Assembly (NCBI RefSeq): GCF_900113245.1 | Contig: NZ_FOOQ01000003.1 | Span: 62,001-126,000 of the forward strand | Source: Halopelagius inordinatus | GTDB taxonomy: Archaea > Halobacteriota > Halobacteria > Halobacteriales > Haloferacaceae | DNA: 64,000 bases | Direction of reading: 5' to 3' | Shown: positions 1-7,509 of the stretch, piece after piece | Position numbering within the stretch: the first letter of the stretch is position 1 | How the letters are laid out: every line of letters begins with the position of its first letter | Made by a program: the position numbers and the translations under genes | Notes under the pieces: model-generated | Told to the model about the DNA's origin: nothing | Database searches by the model: none | The model's input: only the letters and a program-made list of their open reading frames with translations

Positions 1-945
1 TTCGTGGTCTACAGCAACGATTACATGGCGGTCGAACCCGGCTGGAACCACATCGACGTGACTCCGGGATTCGAGCCGTTCTACCTGATCTACCCGATGG
101 AGCTGAAGATTCGGCAGGCGAAGGTCGAACGACAGCAGGCGCTCATTCACGCGTCCGGCGTCTCTCTCGACGGCCAGACGACGCTGTTTCCGGCGTGGCG
201 GGGCGGCGGCAAGACGAACACGCTCCTTTCGCTACTGCGGGAGGGCGCCGGGTTCCTGTCGGACGACCGCCTCTGGGTCGGCGCGGACGGGTCCGCGCTC
301 GGCTATCCGCTCGGCGTGAACCTCGGGCCGTACAACATCGGGTCGTTCCCCGAAATCGAAGTCGAACACGACACGACGGAAGACCGCATCCGCCACGAGG
401 CCCACGAGTTCATCGACAAACAGGTCGAGAAAGGCGCTTCGCTGCCCGAGACGGCCATCTCCTTCCTGAATGACACCCTTCTCGGCAGCAGCAACCGAGA
501 TTTCACCGACGTGACGTCGGTGTACCCCGGTGCGGACTTCGTCGAAGAATCCACCGTCGACAACGTCGTGTTCCTCCAAGCGGCGCCGGACGCGGACAAC
601 ATCTCGGTCGAACAGATAACGACCGAGGAGGCGATGTCCGGCGTCACCGCCATCTGTAACTTCGAGTGGGACGGGCGACTCCGAGAGTACTTCCACGCGT
701 ACGACGCTCTGGTCGAAGGCGGAGACATGGTCGAGACGCTGGACCAGGTCGTACAGAAGGAACGCTCTGTCTTCCGGGAGTTGTTCGATGACGTGCGAGT
801 CTACCGCGCGCGCGTCCCGCGAAAAGCCGACTGGGGCGAGGCGGGTCTCGACGCCGCCATGGTGGACATGGTGTCTTCGTTCGGTGACCGAGACGACACA
901 AACGACGAACTAACCCGGCGACAGGCTTCTGCGTCCTCCGACTAA
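1..945 (+). CDS. HPr kinase-like P-loop protein (5' end outside window)
   Basis: The reading frame is open at the left edge, so the true start lies upstream. About residues 63-71 hold a Walker A-like loop (AWRGGGKTN) preceded by HASGVSLDG, the arrangement of the HPr kinase/phosphorylase C-terminal fold, and an SDD motif follows near residues 86-88. Related stand-alone HprK-like proteins occur in polysaccharide and RiPP gene clusters; there is no sign of a phosphotransferase-system HPr protein here. The C-terminal half matches nothing I recognise. The substrate is unknown. It is separated by 244 bp from the next gene and probably belongs to an upstream operon. Confidence 0.6.
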   Translation, partial: FVVYSNDYMAVEPGWNHIDVTPGFEPFYLIYPMELKIRQAKVERQQALIHASGVSLDGQTTLFPAWRGGGKTNTLLSLLREGAGFLSDDRLWVGADGSALGYPLGVNLGPYNIGSFPEIEVEHDTTEDRIRHEAHEFIDKQVEKGASLPETAISFLNDTLLGSSNRDFTDVTSVYPGADFVEESTVDNVVFLQAAPDADNISVEQITTEEAMSGVTAICNFEWDGRLREYFHAYDALVEGGDMVETLDQVVQKERSVFRELFDDVRVYRARVPRKADWGEAGLDAAMVDMVSSFGDRDDTNDELTRRQASASSD

Positions 946-1137
946 CTTCTAGTTCGGCGGCGCTTACCGCCGTCCGCGAACCGGCCGTGGAGTCGCTCTT
1001 CGACAGTTCTTGGGTTCAACGACCCGTTTCCCGCGCGTCGGTAACCCTCGACAGCGTCTCGGCATCCGATGGGACGACGCCGACGCGACGACGGCGTTCG
1101 CCGTCCCGTCTCCCGAATTTCCATCTGCAATTTAACA

Positions 1138-1147
1138 GATATATAAC
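1138..1147 (+). promoter_or_regulatory. Putative TATA box for the cohesin-dockerin unit
   Basis: GATATATAAC lies in a locally AT-rich patch about 43 nt before the ATG at 1190. With a usual archaeal spacing of about 25 nt, transcription would start near 1170 and leave a short leader. It is the only good TATA candidate between 946 and 1189, a stretch in which I see no gene. Confidence 0.45.
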
Positions 1148-1189
1148 TATCCACGCTCCGCGAAGACCATTCTCTCAGGACTAATTTCG

Positions 1190-1357
1190 ATGTACAACTT
1201 ACAGGAGATCCGGAGCAGACAGCGACAGGAACGGACACAGAGCGGTTCTATGTCGTCTCAACAGGCGTGTGAGACGACGGAAGATTCCCCGACCGACGAG
1301 CGCTCTCTCGCGACCGACCGACGGTCCGAACAGGTCTACGAGGACGTGAAACGATGA
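1190..1357 (+). CDS. Small 55-residue protein coupled to phosphoesterase gene
   Basis: An ATG at 1190 opens a 55-codon frame ending at TGA 1355-1357, which overlaps the ATG (1354) of the next gene as ATGA, the usual sign of translational coupling. The product is hydrophilic (start MYNLQEIRSRQRQER, then a Ser/Thr/Glu-rich middle and a charged end EQVYEDVKR) with no signal peptide or membrane segment. A TATA-like element lies a plausible distance upstream. I recognise no family. It could be a real small protein or only a coupling leader for the phosphoesterase. Confidence 0.45.
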   Translation: MYNLQEIRSRQRQERTQSGSMSSQQACETTEDSPTDERSLATDRRSEQVYEDVKR

Positions 1358-3219
1358 GTAGAGATACTGATATATCCGGGGACCGACTGGCCCCGACGAG
1401 GCGGAGCGTTCTCGGCGCACTGGGTGCGGGCGTCGGCCTGACGACGTTCGGCGCGACCACTGGTGCCGCCGCGGATTCAGATTCGGACTACTGGACCGTC
1501 GTCGCCCTTCCGGACACACAGGAGTACGCCGAAGCGAAACTGAGCGGGAAGCCCGAGGTGGCGCAGTACGCGCACGACCAGACAAAGTGGATAGTCGAGA
1601 ACCGCGATTCCGAGAATATCGTCTTCGTGACCCACGAGGGTGACGTAATCGACGGCTATCAGAAGCCCGAGGAGAACGCCGACAAAATCGACGCGCAGTG
1701 GGAGTTCATGGACGACGTGATGTCCAGGCTCGACGGCAAGGTACCCTACTCGACGGTCACGGGGAACCACGACTGGCGGACGTGGTGGGACCGAAGTTCC
1801 TCCGTCGCAGGCTACAAAGACTACTTCGGCCCGAAGCGGTACGACCAGTACGACTGGTTCGGCGGTGCGGGGCCGACGAACGGCGACGAGAACCGCGACA
1901 ACCTCAACACCTACCAACTGTTCTCCGCCGGCGGATACGACTTCCTCCACCTCGCGTTAGAGTGGGAGGTTCCGGGGAGCGTCGACGACCCGTCGACGCC
2001 TCTGGGATGGGCACAGAAAGTCCTCGACGAGCATCCGGACCGAGCGACGATACTCACCACGCACTCGTATCTCCGAGACGACCCGACTCGGCGGGCGGAG
2101 AAAATCCAAGAGGCCGATGGCGACGGCAACCACGCAGAAACGATCTGGAACGATCTGGTTTCGCAGAACCCGCAGGTGTTCATGGTGCTGAGCGGTCACT
2201 GGCACGACACCAAAGAGGGCGAAGCCCACCAGGTTTCGACGAACGAGGCCGAACTCCCGGTCTACGAGATGCTGGCGAACTACCAGTTCCGGACCCAGGG
2301 GGGGTACGGCCTGCTCCGGCGCATCGAGTTCCATCCGGGCGGCGGCGACCCGGACCGCATACAGGTCCGAACCTACTCGCCCGGTACGGGGGACGTCGAG
2401 GACGACGAGAACAGCGAGTTTAGCTTCGACCTCGATTTCGACGAACGCTTCGAGGTGTCGTCGTCGCCGTCGTCCCCGGACACGCCGCAGGTCGAGTTCC
2501 AGCAGGGGTCGGACGGCTACGACGGAACGGTCGATACCACCCTCCGAGAGTCCGACCCAGACACGAGTTACGGGACCGAATCGACGGCGGCGGTCGATAC
2601 CGACGACCCGAACGGTTCGGGGGACGCCGTGCAAGCGCTTCTCCGGTTCGACGGACTCGTCGGGACCGAAGACGGGCGATTACCGCCGGGAGCGAACGTC
2701 GAAAAAGCCACCCTCACCCTCGAAACTGCGGACGGAGGCGACGGGGCGGCGGTCCACCGAATGCTCGCGGGGTGGACCGAAGACGACACGTGGGAGTCGA
2801 CTGACGGCGGCGTGCGAGCGGACGGGTCCCAAGCGACGTCCGACGCCGCGGCCCAGACCGGGTCGGTCAGCCCGGGCCAGACGGACGTGGATGTCACAGC
2901 GAGCGTACAGGCGTGGGCGAACGGCAAGGCGAACAACGGGTGGGCGCTTCTCCCACTCGGCGACGACGGCTGGGACATCCGAACCGCGGAGAGCGACTCC
3001 CCGCCGACGCTGACCGTCCAGTACACCGCACCCGAGACGGTTACGGGCGACTCCGACGGCGACGGCGACGTCGACAGCGACGACGTGGACGCAGTCCAGC
3101 GGTCGATAGCCGGCGAGGATGTCGATATCGACGAGGACGCCGCCGATGTCGACGGCGACGGCGATGTCGACGTCGGTGACGCCGTCTCGATTCGGAATCT
3201 GAGCGGGGACGGCGCATGA
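1354..3219 (+). CDS. Tat-exported metallophosphoesterase with dockerin domain
   Basis: A 621-residue secreted phosphoesterase. Residues 14-40 form a Tat signal (TRRSVLGAL, cleavage near Ala40). Calcineurin-like motifs follow: PDTQ near 53-56, GD at 96-97, GNHD at 137-140, TTH at 235-237 and GHWH at 281-284. Residues about 379-545 resemble a DNRLRE-type beta domain, common in exported proteins. The last 57 residues (565-621) form a dockerin type I domain with two calcium loops (DSDGDGDVDSDD and DVDGDGDVDVGD). The 3' end overlaps the next gene by ATGA at 3216-3219, and that gene encodes a cohesin, so the partner is probably its neighbour. The substrate (phosphodiester, phosphomonoester or nucleotide) cannot be read from sequence. 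Confidence 0.85.
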   Translation: MSRDTDISGDRLAPTRRSVLGALGAGVGLTTFGATTGAAADSDSDYWTVVALPDTQEYAEAKLSGKPEVAQYAHDQTKWIVENRDSENIVFVTHEGDVIDGYQKPEENADKIDAQWEFMDDVMSRLDGKVPYSTVTGNHDWRTWWDRSSSVAGYKDYFGPKRYDQYDWFGGAGPTNGDENRDNLNTYQLFSAGGYDFLHLALEWEVPGSVDDPSTPLGWAQKVLDEHPDRATILTTHSYLRDDPTRRAEKIQEADGDGNHAETIWNDLVSQNPQVFMVLSGHWHDTKEGEAHQVSTNEAELPVYEMLANYQFRTQGGYGLLRRIEFHPGGGDPDRIQVRTYSPGTGDVEDDENSEFSFDLDFDERFEVSSSPSSPDTPQVEFQQGSDGYDGTVDTTLRESDPDTSYGTESTAAVDTDDPNGSGDAVQALLRFDGLVGTEDGRLPPGANVEKATLTLETADGGDGAAVHRMLAGWTEDDTWESTDGGVRADGSQATSDAAAQTGSVSPGQTDVDVTASVQAWANGKANNGWALLPLGDDGWDIRTAESDSPPTLTVQYTAPETVTGDSDGDGDVDSDDVDAVQRSIAGEDVDIDEDAADVDGDGDVDVGDAVSIRNLSGDGA

Positions 3220-4649
3220 GGAACGCGCGCGTCGTCCTGGCGTGTGCTCTCGTCGTCCTAGCCGTGGGTCTCCCGGCCGCGGCCGGTTCAGCGCAGACGG
3301 GAACCGCGACGGGGATACATCTCGGCGAGGACGTCGCGGCCGACTCGGACGGGACGATAACCGCGGACCCCGGTGAAACGGTCACGGTGACCGTCTGGGC
3401 GAACGCCACCGGCGTGAGCGGCTATCAGACGGCGGTCACCTACGATTCGAGCGTCGTCGACGTCCAATCGGTCTCGGGTTCGGAGGACTTCGACGACCCC
3501 GTCGTGAACGATGAGGACGGACGGGTCGCGTTCAACCAGATTCGGGCGTCCGACACGACTGACCCGGTTCTGGCAGAGATAACGTTCTCCGTGACCGGCG
3601 ATGCGGGCGACGCCACCGAAATCTCGTTCGTCGGGGACGACACGACGTTCGCCGACGGAAACGGTGAGACGTTCTCGCCGGGGTCGTACGAGAGCGTGGA
3701 ACTGACCGTCGAAGGTTCGACGGCGACGTCCACTCCGACGGAGACGGAAACGCCGACTGACACCGAAACGGCAACCGCGACGTCTACACCGACGGAGACG
3801 GACGCGCCGACCGAGACGGAAACGGCGACGGAGACGGAAGCGTCGACCGAAACCGCGACTGAAGCGCCGGACGGGACTGAAGACTCCACATCCACGCCGG
3901 ATGGCATGGCGGAGCAGACATCCACACCGGATAGTACGAACGAGACGACGTCCACGCCGGACGATACGGACGAATCGACGTCCACGCCGGACAACGAGGC
4001 GACGTCTACTCCGACCGAGACTGCGGCACCGGCTAACACTGGTGGCGGCGGAGGCGGCGGAGGCGGTGGAGGCGGCGGTGGAAGCAGTAGTTACGACGAC
4101 GACGATGACGACGACGACGGAGACAGCGGTGCATCTGACCCCGCCGAACCGTCGTTCTCCATCGCGGAGGCGAGTCTCAACACGTCGTCACCGGAACCCG
4201 GTAGCCCGGTGACCGTGTCGGCTCTCGTCGAAAACACGGGTGACGCCTCCGGCGAGTTCGACCTGCAGGTCTACGTCGACGAAAACGCGACCGACGCGAA
4301 TCAGACCGTCGAGGTCGATGCTGGCCAAGAACGCCGAGTGAATCTCTCGCTTCGGTTCGACTCGCCCGGGACGTATTCGGTCGCGGTTGCCGACACGTCC
4401 GTCGGTAACGTGACCGTCCAACAAGAGGAGACGGCCACCCCGTCGTCCACGGCGACGGAGACGCCGCAGACGACGTCGAAGCCGTCCGATGCGGAGGCAC
4501 CTGCGGACACGGATAGCCCCGCCTCGACTGCGGCCGACGGCACGTCGAGCGGAGAAACCGTAGAGTCGATGCCCGGATTCGGGTTCGCTCTCGCCGCCGT
4601 CGCTATCGCTACCCTCCTTGGATGGGTCGGGCGCAGAGACAACGACTGA
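3216..4649 (+). CDS. Surface-anchored cohesin-domain protein with PGF-CTERM tail
   Basis: A 477-residue cell-surface protein. It has a Sec signal peptide (1-26), a cohesin-like beta-sandwich (about 33-167, with the typical Val-rich strand pattern around VSGYQTAVTYDSSVVDV), and a Thr/Pro/Glu linker (168-275) with several TSTPD repeats. A run of 14 Gly (276-289), a run of 8 Asp (294-301), a CARDB-like adhesion domain (about 313-402) and a second Thr-rich linker follow. It ends with PGF at 453-455, a hydrophobic helix and a basic tail, an archaeosortase sorting signal for lipid anchoring. It is coupled by ATGA to the dockerin-bearing phosphoesterase, so it probably docks that enzyme on the envelope. 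The linker is expected to be heavily glycosylated. Confidence 0.85.
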   Translation: MRNARVVLACALVVLAVGLPAAAGSAQTGTATGIHLGEDVAADSDGTITADPGETVTVTVWANATGVSGYQTAVTYDSSVVDVQSVSGSEDFDDPVVNDEDGRVAFNQIRASDTTDPVLAEITFSVTGDAGDATEISFVGDDTTFADGNGETFSPGSYESVELTVEGSTATSTPTETETPTDTETATATSTPTETDAPTETETATETEASTETATEAPDGTEDSTSTPDGMAEQTSTPDSTNETTSTPDDTDESTSTPDNEATSTPTETAAPANTGGGGGGGGGGGGGGSSSYDDDDDDDDGDSGASDPAEPSFSIAEASLNTSSPEPGSPVTVSALVENTGDASGEFDLQVYVDENATDANQTVEVDAGQERRVNLSLRFDSPGTYSVAVADTSVGNVTVQQEETATPSSTATETPQTTSKPSDAEAPADTDSPASTAADGTSSGETVESMPGFGFALAAVAIATLLGWVGRRDND

Positions 4650-4694
4650 GGCGAGTCGAGACAGCCCTCGTAACGGTCGTTCTCCTTTGCAGCG

Positions 4695-4703
4695 TTTTTT
4701 TTT
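4695..4703 (+). terminator. Poly-T terminator after cohesin gene
   Basis: Nine consecutive T residues lie 46 nt after the cohesin stop codon, in an otherwise GC-rich context. This is the standard intrinsic terminator of haloarchaea. The last two bases touch the 3' end of the opposing recombinase gene. Confidence 0.6.
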
Positions 4704-5838
4704 ACTCGTCGAGGAGTTCACTCGCCGCATCTCCCCGTTCGGACGCGTCGATGTGTGAGTACGCTTCTTTCGTGACCGAGAGGCTACTGTGTCGGAGGAT
4801 GTCCGACGCCAGTCCACGATCCTTCCGGAACAACGTATCGCCGAGTCCGCGGCGGGCACCGTGCAACTTCGGAGCCTCGCCGTCCACCTCGACGCCGGCG
4901 TTCTCGGCGATTCGCGCCAGTACCGTCCGGGCACCGTGAGTCGTGATCGCCGGCGGCGCAATCTCGCACTCCCGAAGAACCGACTCCACGTCGGCGTCCG
5001 CGAGCAAGTCCTCGGCATCCTCTCGTGCCTCCCGAACGGCGGCGTACTTCGAGGGGGCGTGGGCGGTCGGAAACACCGGCCACTCGTCCGTCGGCGGGTC
5101 CTGTACGCGGTACCAGCTTTCGATAGCGTCGCGCGCTTGCTCTAAGACGGAGACGTCTTCCCACGACTGCGATTTCCCCCAGACTCGGAACGTCCACGAC
5201 TCTCGGTCCACCCGATTCCACGTCAGCCCCTGTCGGCCCTCGCGGTCGTCGCCGCTCACTCGGAGGACTTCTGCACCTCTGACGCCCGTGTACGCGAGGA
5301 CGTGGACGAACGCTCGCTCTCGGACCGTTTCGGTCGCGTCGAGGCCCTCGTTCTCGATAGCCTCGTACGCTCGGTCGTTCGTGTATTCGACTAGCTGACG
5401 GCGGACGTCCGGGGTCCAGAACTGCTGCGTGCGGTCTTGGTCGTCGCGAGGCAAGGGTTCGCGGGCGCGGTCCGTCGTCGCCGGGTTCCGCGAGAGGACG
5501 CCGTCGCGGACGCAGAACCCGAGGAACCCACTGATGACGTTGTAGTACATCTGCGCTGTCGAAGCAGCGATGCCGTCCGCATCGACGCGTTGGTTGAGTC
5601 GGTCGGCGTACCGCCGGATGATCTGTTCGCCGTCGCGTTCGAGGTGCTCGAAGGAGTCGAGGTCGCGGCGCCGAAGCCACGTCTCGAACTGCCCGAGGAC
5701 CGTCTCGGCGGTATCTCGGTACTGGGTGGAGTCGCCGCTGGAACGGAGGTATCGATCGACTGTCTCGGTGAACTCGGTCGCGTCGTCGACGCTCACCGCG
5801 GGCCTCCCGCCGCTAGATGGCCGTTTCGATGGTTGCAA
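4702..5838 (-). CDS. Tyrosine recombinase / phage-type integrase
   Basis: A 378-residue site-specific recombinase of the XerC/D-phage integrase family. The N-terminal half (about 20-115) is a SAM-like core-binding domain. The catalytic half carries Arg187 (GVRGAEVLR), Lys222, HGAR at 326-329 (His326, Arg329), His350 and the nucleophile Tyr360 (KEAYSHI), so all expected active-site residues are present. The longest frame opens with TTG at 5838; an in-frame GTG at 5790 is an alternative start, and no ATG is available upstream in frame. It sits beside a long palindrome and decayed toxin and SWIM genes, as expected of the integrase of an old integrated element. It could still be active. Confidence 0.88.
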   Translation of the reverse strand: MQPSKRPSSGGRPAVSVDDATEFTETVDRYLRSSGDSTQYRDTAETVLGQFETWLRRRDLDSFEHLERDGEQIIRRYADRLNQRVDADGIAASTAQMYYNVISGFLGFCVRDGVLSRNPATTDRAREPLPRDDQDRTQQFWTPDVRRQLVEYTNDRAYEAIENEGLDATETVRERAFVHVLAYTGVRGAEVLRVSGDDREGRQGLTWNRVDRESWTFRVWGKSQSWEDVSVLEQARDAIESWYRVQDPPTDEWPVFPTAHAPSKYAAVREAREDAEDLLADADVESVLRECEIAPPAITTHGARTVLARIAENAGVEVDGEAPKLHGARRGLGDTLFRKDRGLASDILRHSSLSVTKEAYSHIDASERGDAASELLDE

Positions 5839-5897
5839 CCCGGTGATTTCGTGGATGACATCGGATGCGATGAGGGTACAGCGTGGGGGCCCTTGAA

Positions 5898-5931
5898 TCT
5901 ACTTACGTGTATGCACCTACACGTAAGTAGA
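5898..5931. promoter_or_regulatory. 34-bp palindrome upstream of integrase
   Basis: Two perfect 14-bp arms, TCTACTTACGTGTA and TACACGTAAGTAGA, flank a 6-bp spacer (TGCACC). It lies 59 bp upstream of the integrase start. It could be an operator for an element-encoded repressor, a recombinase arm or core site (attL or attR), or a hairpin. I found no second copy in this window. Confidence 0.6.
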
Positions 5932-6104
5932 ACCCGAGAACACAAATTCTCGCTTCCCAGCCTTTCTCTCCCCGAATATCTGGCATCCAGCGCGCCACAC
6001 GCGTGAATAAATCATATATAGCTATACAGAATCGCCGTGCTATAGTTGAGACTGCACCCCACATAGAGGGGTTCTGATGCGTGAATTTAGCAGAACCAAT
6101 CTCC

Positions 6105-6522
6105 CTAGTGGATTTCGTCGACGAGTGCCGTCACAGCCTCCTCGACGAGATCATTTTGGAGTCGACCTTGCCAGAAGTCGATGTCTTCACGAACAAGCGA
6201 CTGGGCGCTCCACGGAACGATTCGGCTCTCGTTTGGCATCCCACCGCGCACCCAGTCTCTTCGGGAATGTCGATCAACCCGTCATCCGTGACCTCGTCGT
6301 GAGCGTCAGTGCGATATACTGCTCGCCGTGGAACGAACGTCCCTCGCGGTTCGAGAGAATCGCCCACGGACGTGCGTCCTCTGCGCCTTCGGACGGGTCC
6401 TCACCAGAGCATCTGGTCGAGAGTACGCGAGCAGCCAACGACCGCTTCGGTGAGGAGGACATGGACAAGTGTTGGAGCACGCCATCGACGAACGAGGCGT
6501 TCACTTCCGAGTAACTCGACAT
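6105..6522 (-). pseudogene. PemK/MazF-like toxin gene, frameshifted
   Basis: Read on the minus strand, three frames in succession give a continuous toxin-like sequence. The first, from 6522, includes ARPWAILSNREGRSFHGEQ and IALTLTTRS. The second gives DGLIDIPEE. The third gives WVRGGMPNESRIVPWSAQ, then REDIDFWQGRL and EEAVTALVDEIH, ending at a stop at 6105-6107. This is the pattern I know from haloarchaeal PemK/MazF-family growth inhibitors. At least two indels break it, so no full-length product is expected unless they are sequencing errors. No antitoxin gene is recognisable next to it. Confidence 0.6.
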
Positions 6523-6525
6523 CCC

Positions 6526-6732
6526 ATGGCTGAATCCCTACACGCACGGTTCGACCCGACAGAACGTATGCTGAAACGAGCCCAGTCTGAAACGTTCGAG
6601 TTCTCACTCTTCGACGGTGACGTTCTCGTTCGCAACGGGGGCTACGCGGATCCAGAAAACCACGAATACAGAGTGCGCTTCGAGGACGGCAGTCCCGCAT
6701 TCTGTGAGCATCCTGCCGAGGAAGTATATTAG
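6526..6732 (+). pseudogene. Truncated SWIM zinc-finger family protein
   Basis: The 68-codon frame from ATG 6526 reads ERMLKRAQSETFEFSLF, then VLVRNGGYADPENHEYRV and ends CEHPAEEVY. This resembles the N-terminal part of the short haloarchaeal SWIM-finger proteins associated with mobile elements. The frame stops just where the remaining metal ligands (the C-x-H half of the SWIM motif) should follow, and the expected second Cys of the first pair is replaced by His (CEH). I read it as a truncated remnant; a functional short variant cannot be excluded. Confidence 0.5.
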
Positions 6733-6793
6733 GGACGATGACTGGGCGATTGCGTGAGCGATGTCGTTCTCGTGTGAGAGCGTCCGAGTCGTC

Positions 6794-7438
6794 CTAGAGA
6801 TACTCCGCGAACGCGTTCGCGAGTTTCTCCTCGGCGCGTCGCAGGTGGTGTTCTGCCGTCCGTCGCCCGACTCCGACGATGTCGGCAATCTCGCTCGTCG
6901 TCGTCTCGCGCGGTATCTCGTAGTAGCCCCGTTCGAACGCGGTCAGAAACACGTCTCGCTGGCGGTCGGAGAGAGTCGGGAGAAACGTACCGACCGACAG
7001 CACGGGCGTCTCTGACCTGACGGTCGTCAACTCCTGTTTGGATTCGACCGTCACCTCGTGTTCCGCCGAGATACCGCTGTAGAGCGTCGAAAGGTTCGTG
7101 GGGTCGAGTGCGAGAACGCGAACCACTTTCGCTCCGTGTTCGTATCGAAGCGGCGGGAGGAGCAGACAGTCGTTGGCCGCGAGGTGGGCCTCGATATAGT
7201 CGTCTCCGTACTCTTTCAGACAGTCCTCGGTGATGACGGTCTGTTCGCCGCCGTTTTCGATCCGTTCGCGGACGCCGACTTTCGACCTCACGTGTTCTAC
7301 GACGTCCGCTCGTTGCTCGCCGGTGATATGCAGCAGGTCGCAGTGGTCGTTACACCACAGTTCGATTCGGGTGTCGTTCTGCGACGTCGCTCCCGCGTAC
7401 GGACTGTCGCTTTTGATCCGGAACACCGCCTTGTACAT
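6794..7438 (-). CDS. Bacterio-opsin-activator-type HTH regulator of hut genes
   Basis: The start is taken at ATG 7438 ([10 protein letters not shown]), because a TATA-like TTTAAATA lies 20-30 nt upstream and the N-terminal extension beyond it is Arg/Pro-rich junk. The protein has 214 residues: an N-terminal sensor part of the Bat type ([14 protein letters not shown]) and a C-terminal HTH_10 domain ([20 protein letters not shown] through [17 protein letters not shown]). It is divergent from the hut operon across a roughly 70-bp gap, so it is the likely histidine- or urocanate-responsive regulator. Whether it activates or represses is not visible. Confidence 0.8.
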   Translation of the reverse strand: MYKAVFRIKSDSPYAGATSQNDTRIELWCNDHCDLLHITGEQRADVVEHVRSKVGVRERIENGGEQTVITEDCLKEYGDDYIEAHLAANDCLLLPPLRYEHGAKVVRVLALDPTNLSTLYSGISAEHEVTVESKQELTTVRSETPVLSVGTFLPTLSDRQRDVFLTAFERGYYEIPRETTTSEIADIVGVGRRTAEHHLRRAEEKLANAFAEYL

Positions 7439-7457
7439 GGGGTCTCGTTCCTCCCGA

Positions 7458-7467
7458 TTATTTAAAA
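7458..7467 (-). promoter_or_regulatory. Putative TATA box for hut regulator
   Basis: On the minus strand the sequence reads TTTAAATAAT, centred about 25 nt before the ATG at 7438, the spacing of a leaderless haloarchaeal transcript. The same AT-rich patch lies 45-50 nt before the hutU start, so factors bound here could affect both genes. Confidence 0.5.
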
Positions 7468-7509
7468 TCATTTCCAAAGGGAGAACCCAGCCTATCAGTC
7501 TGCCAGCCG

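Noticed and set aside
3056-3190. Asp/Gly trinucleotide-rich segment as possible simple repeat or slippage tract
   Set aside because: It encodes the two calcium-binding loops of the dockerin domain, so the repetition is explained by protein function.
4702-6732. Complete integrated virus or plasmid
   Set aside because: Only the integrase is intact; no capsid, replication or second att site is visible, and the next gene is the hut regulator. It is a remnant at most.
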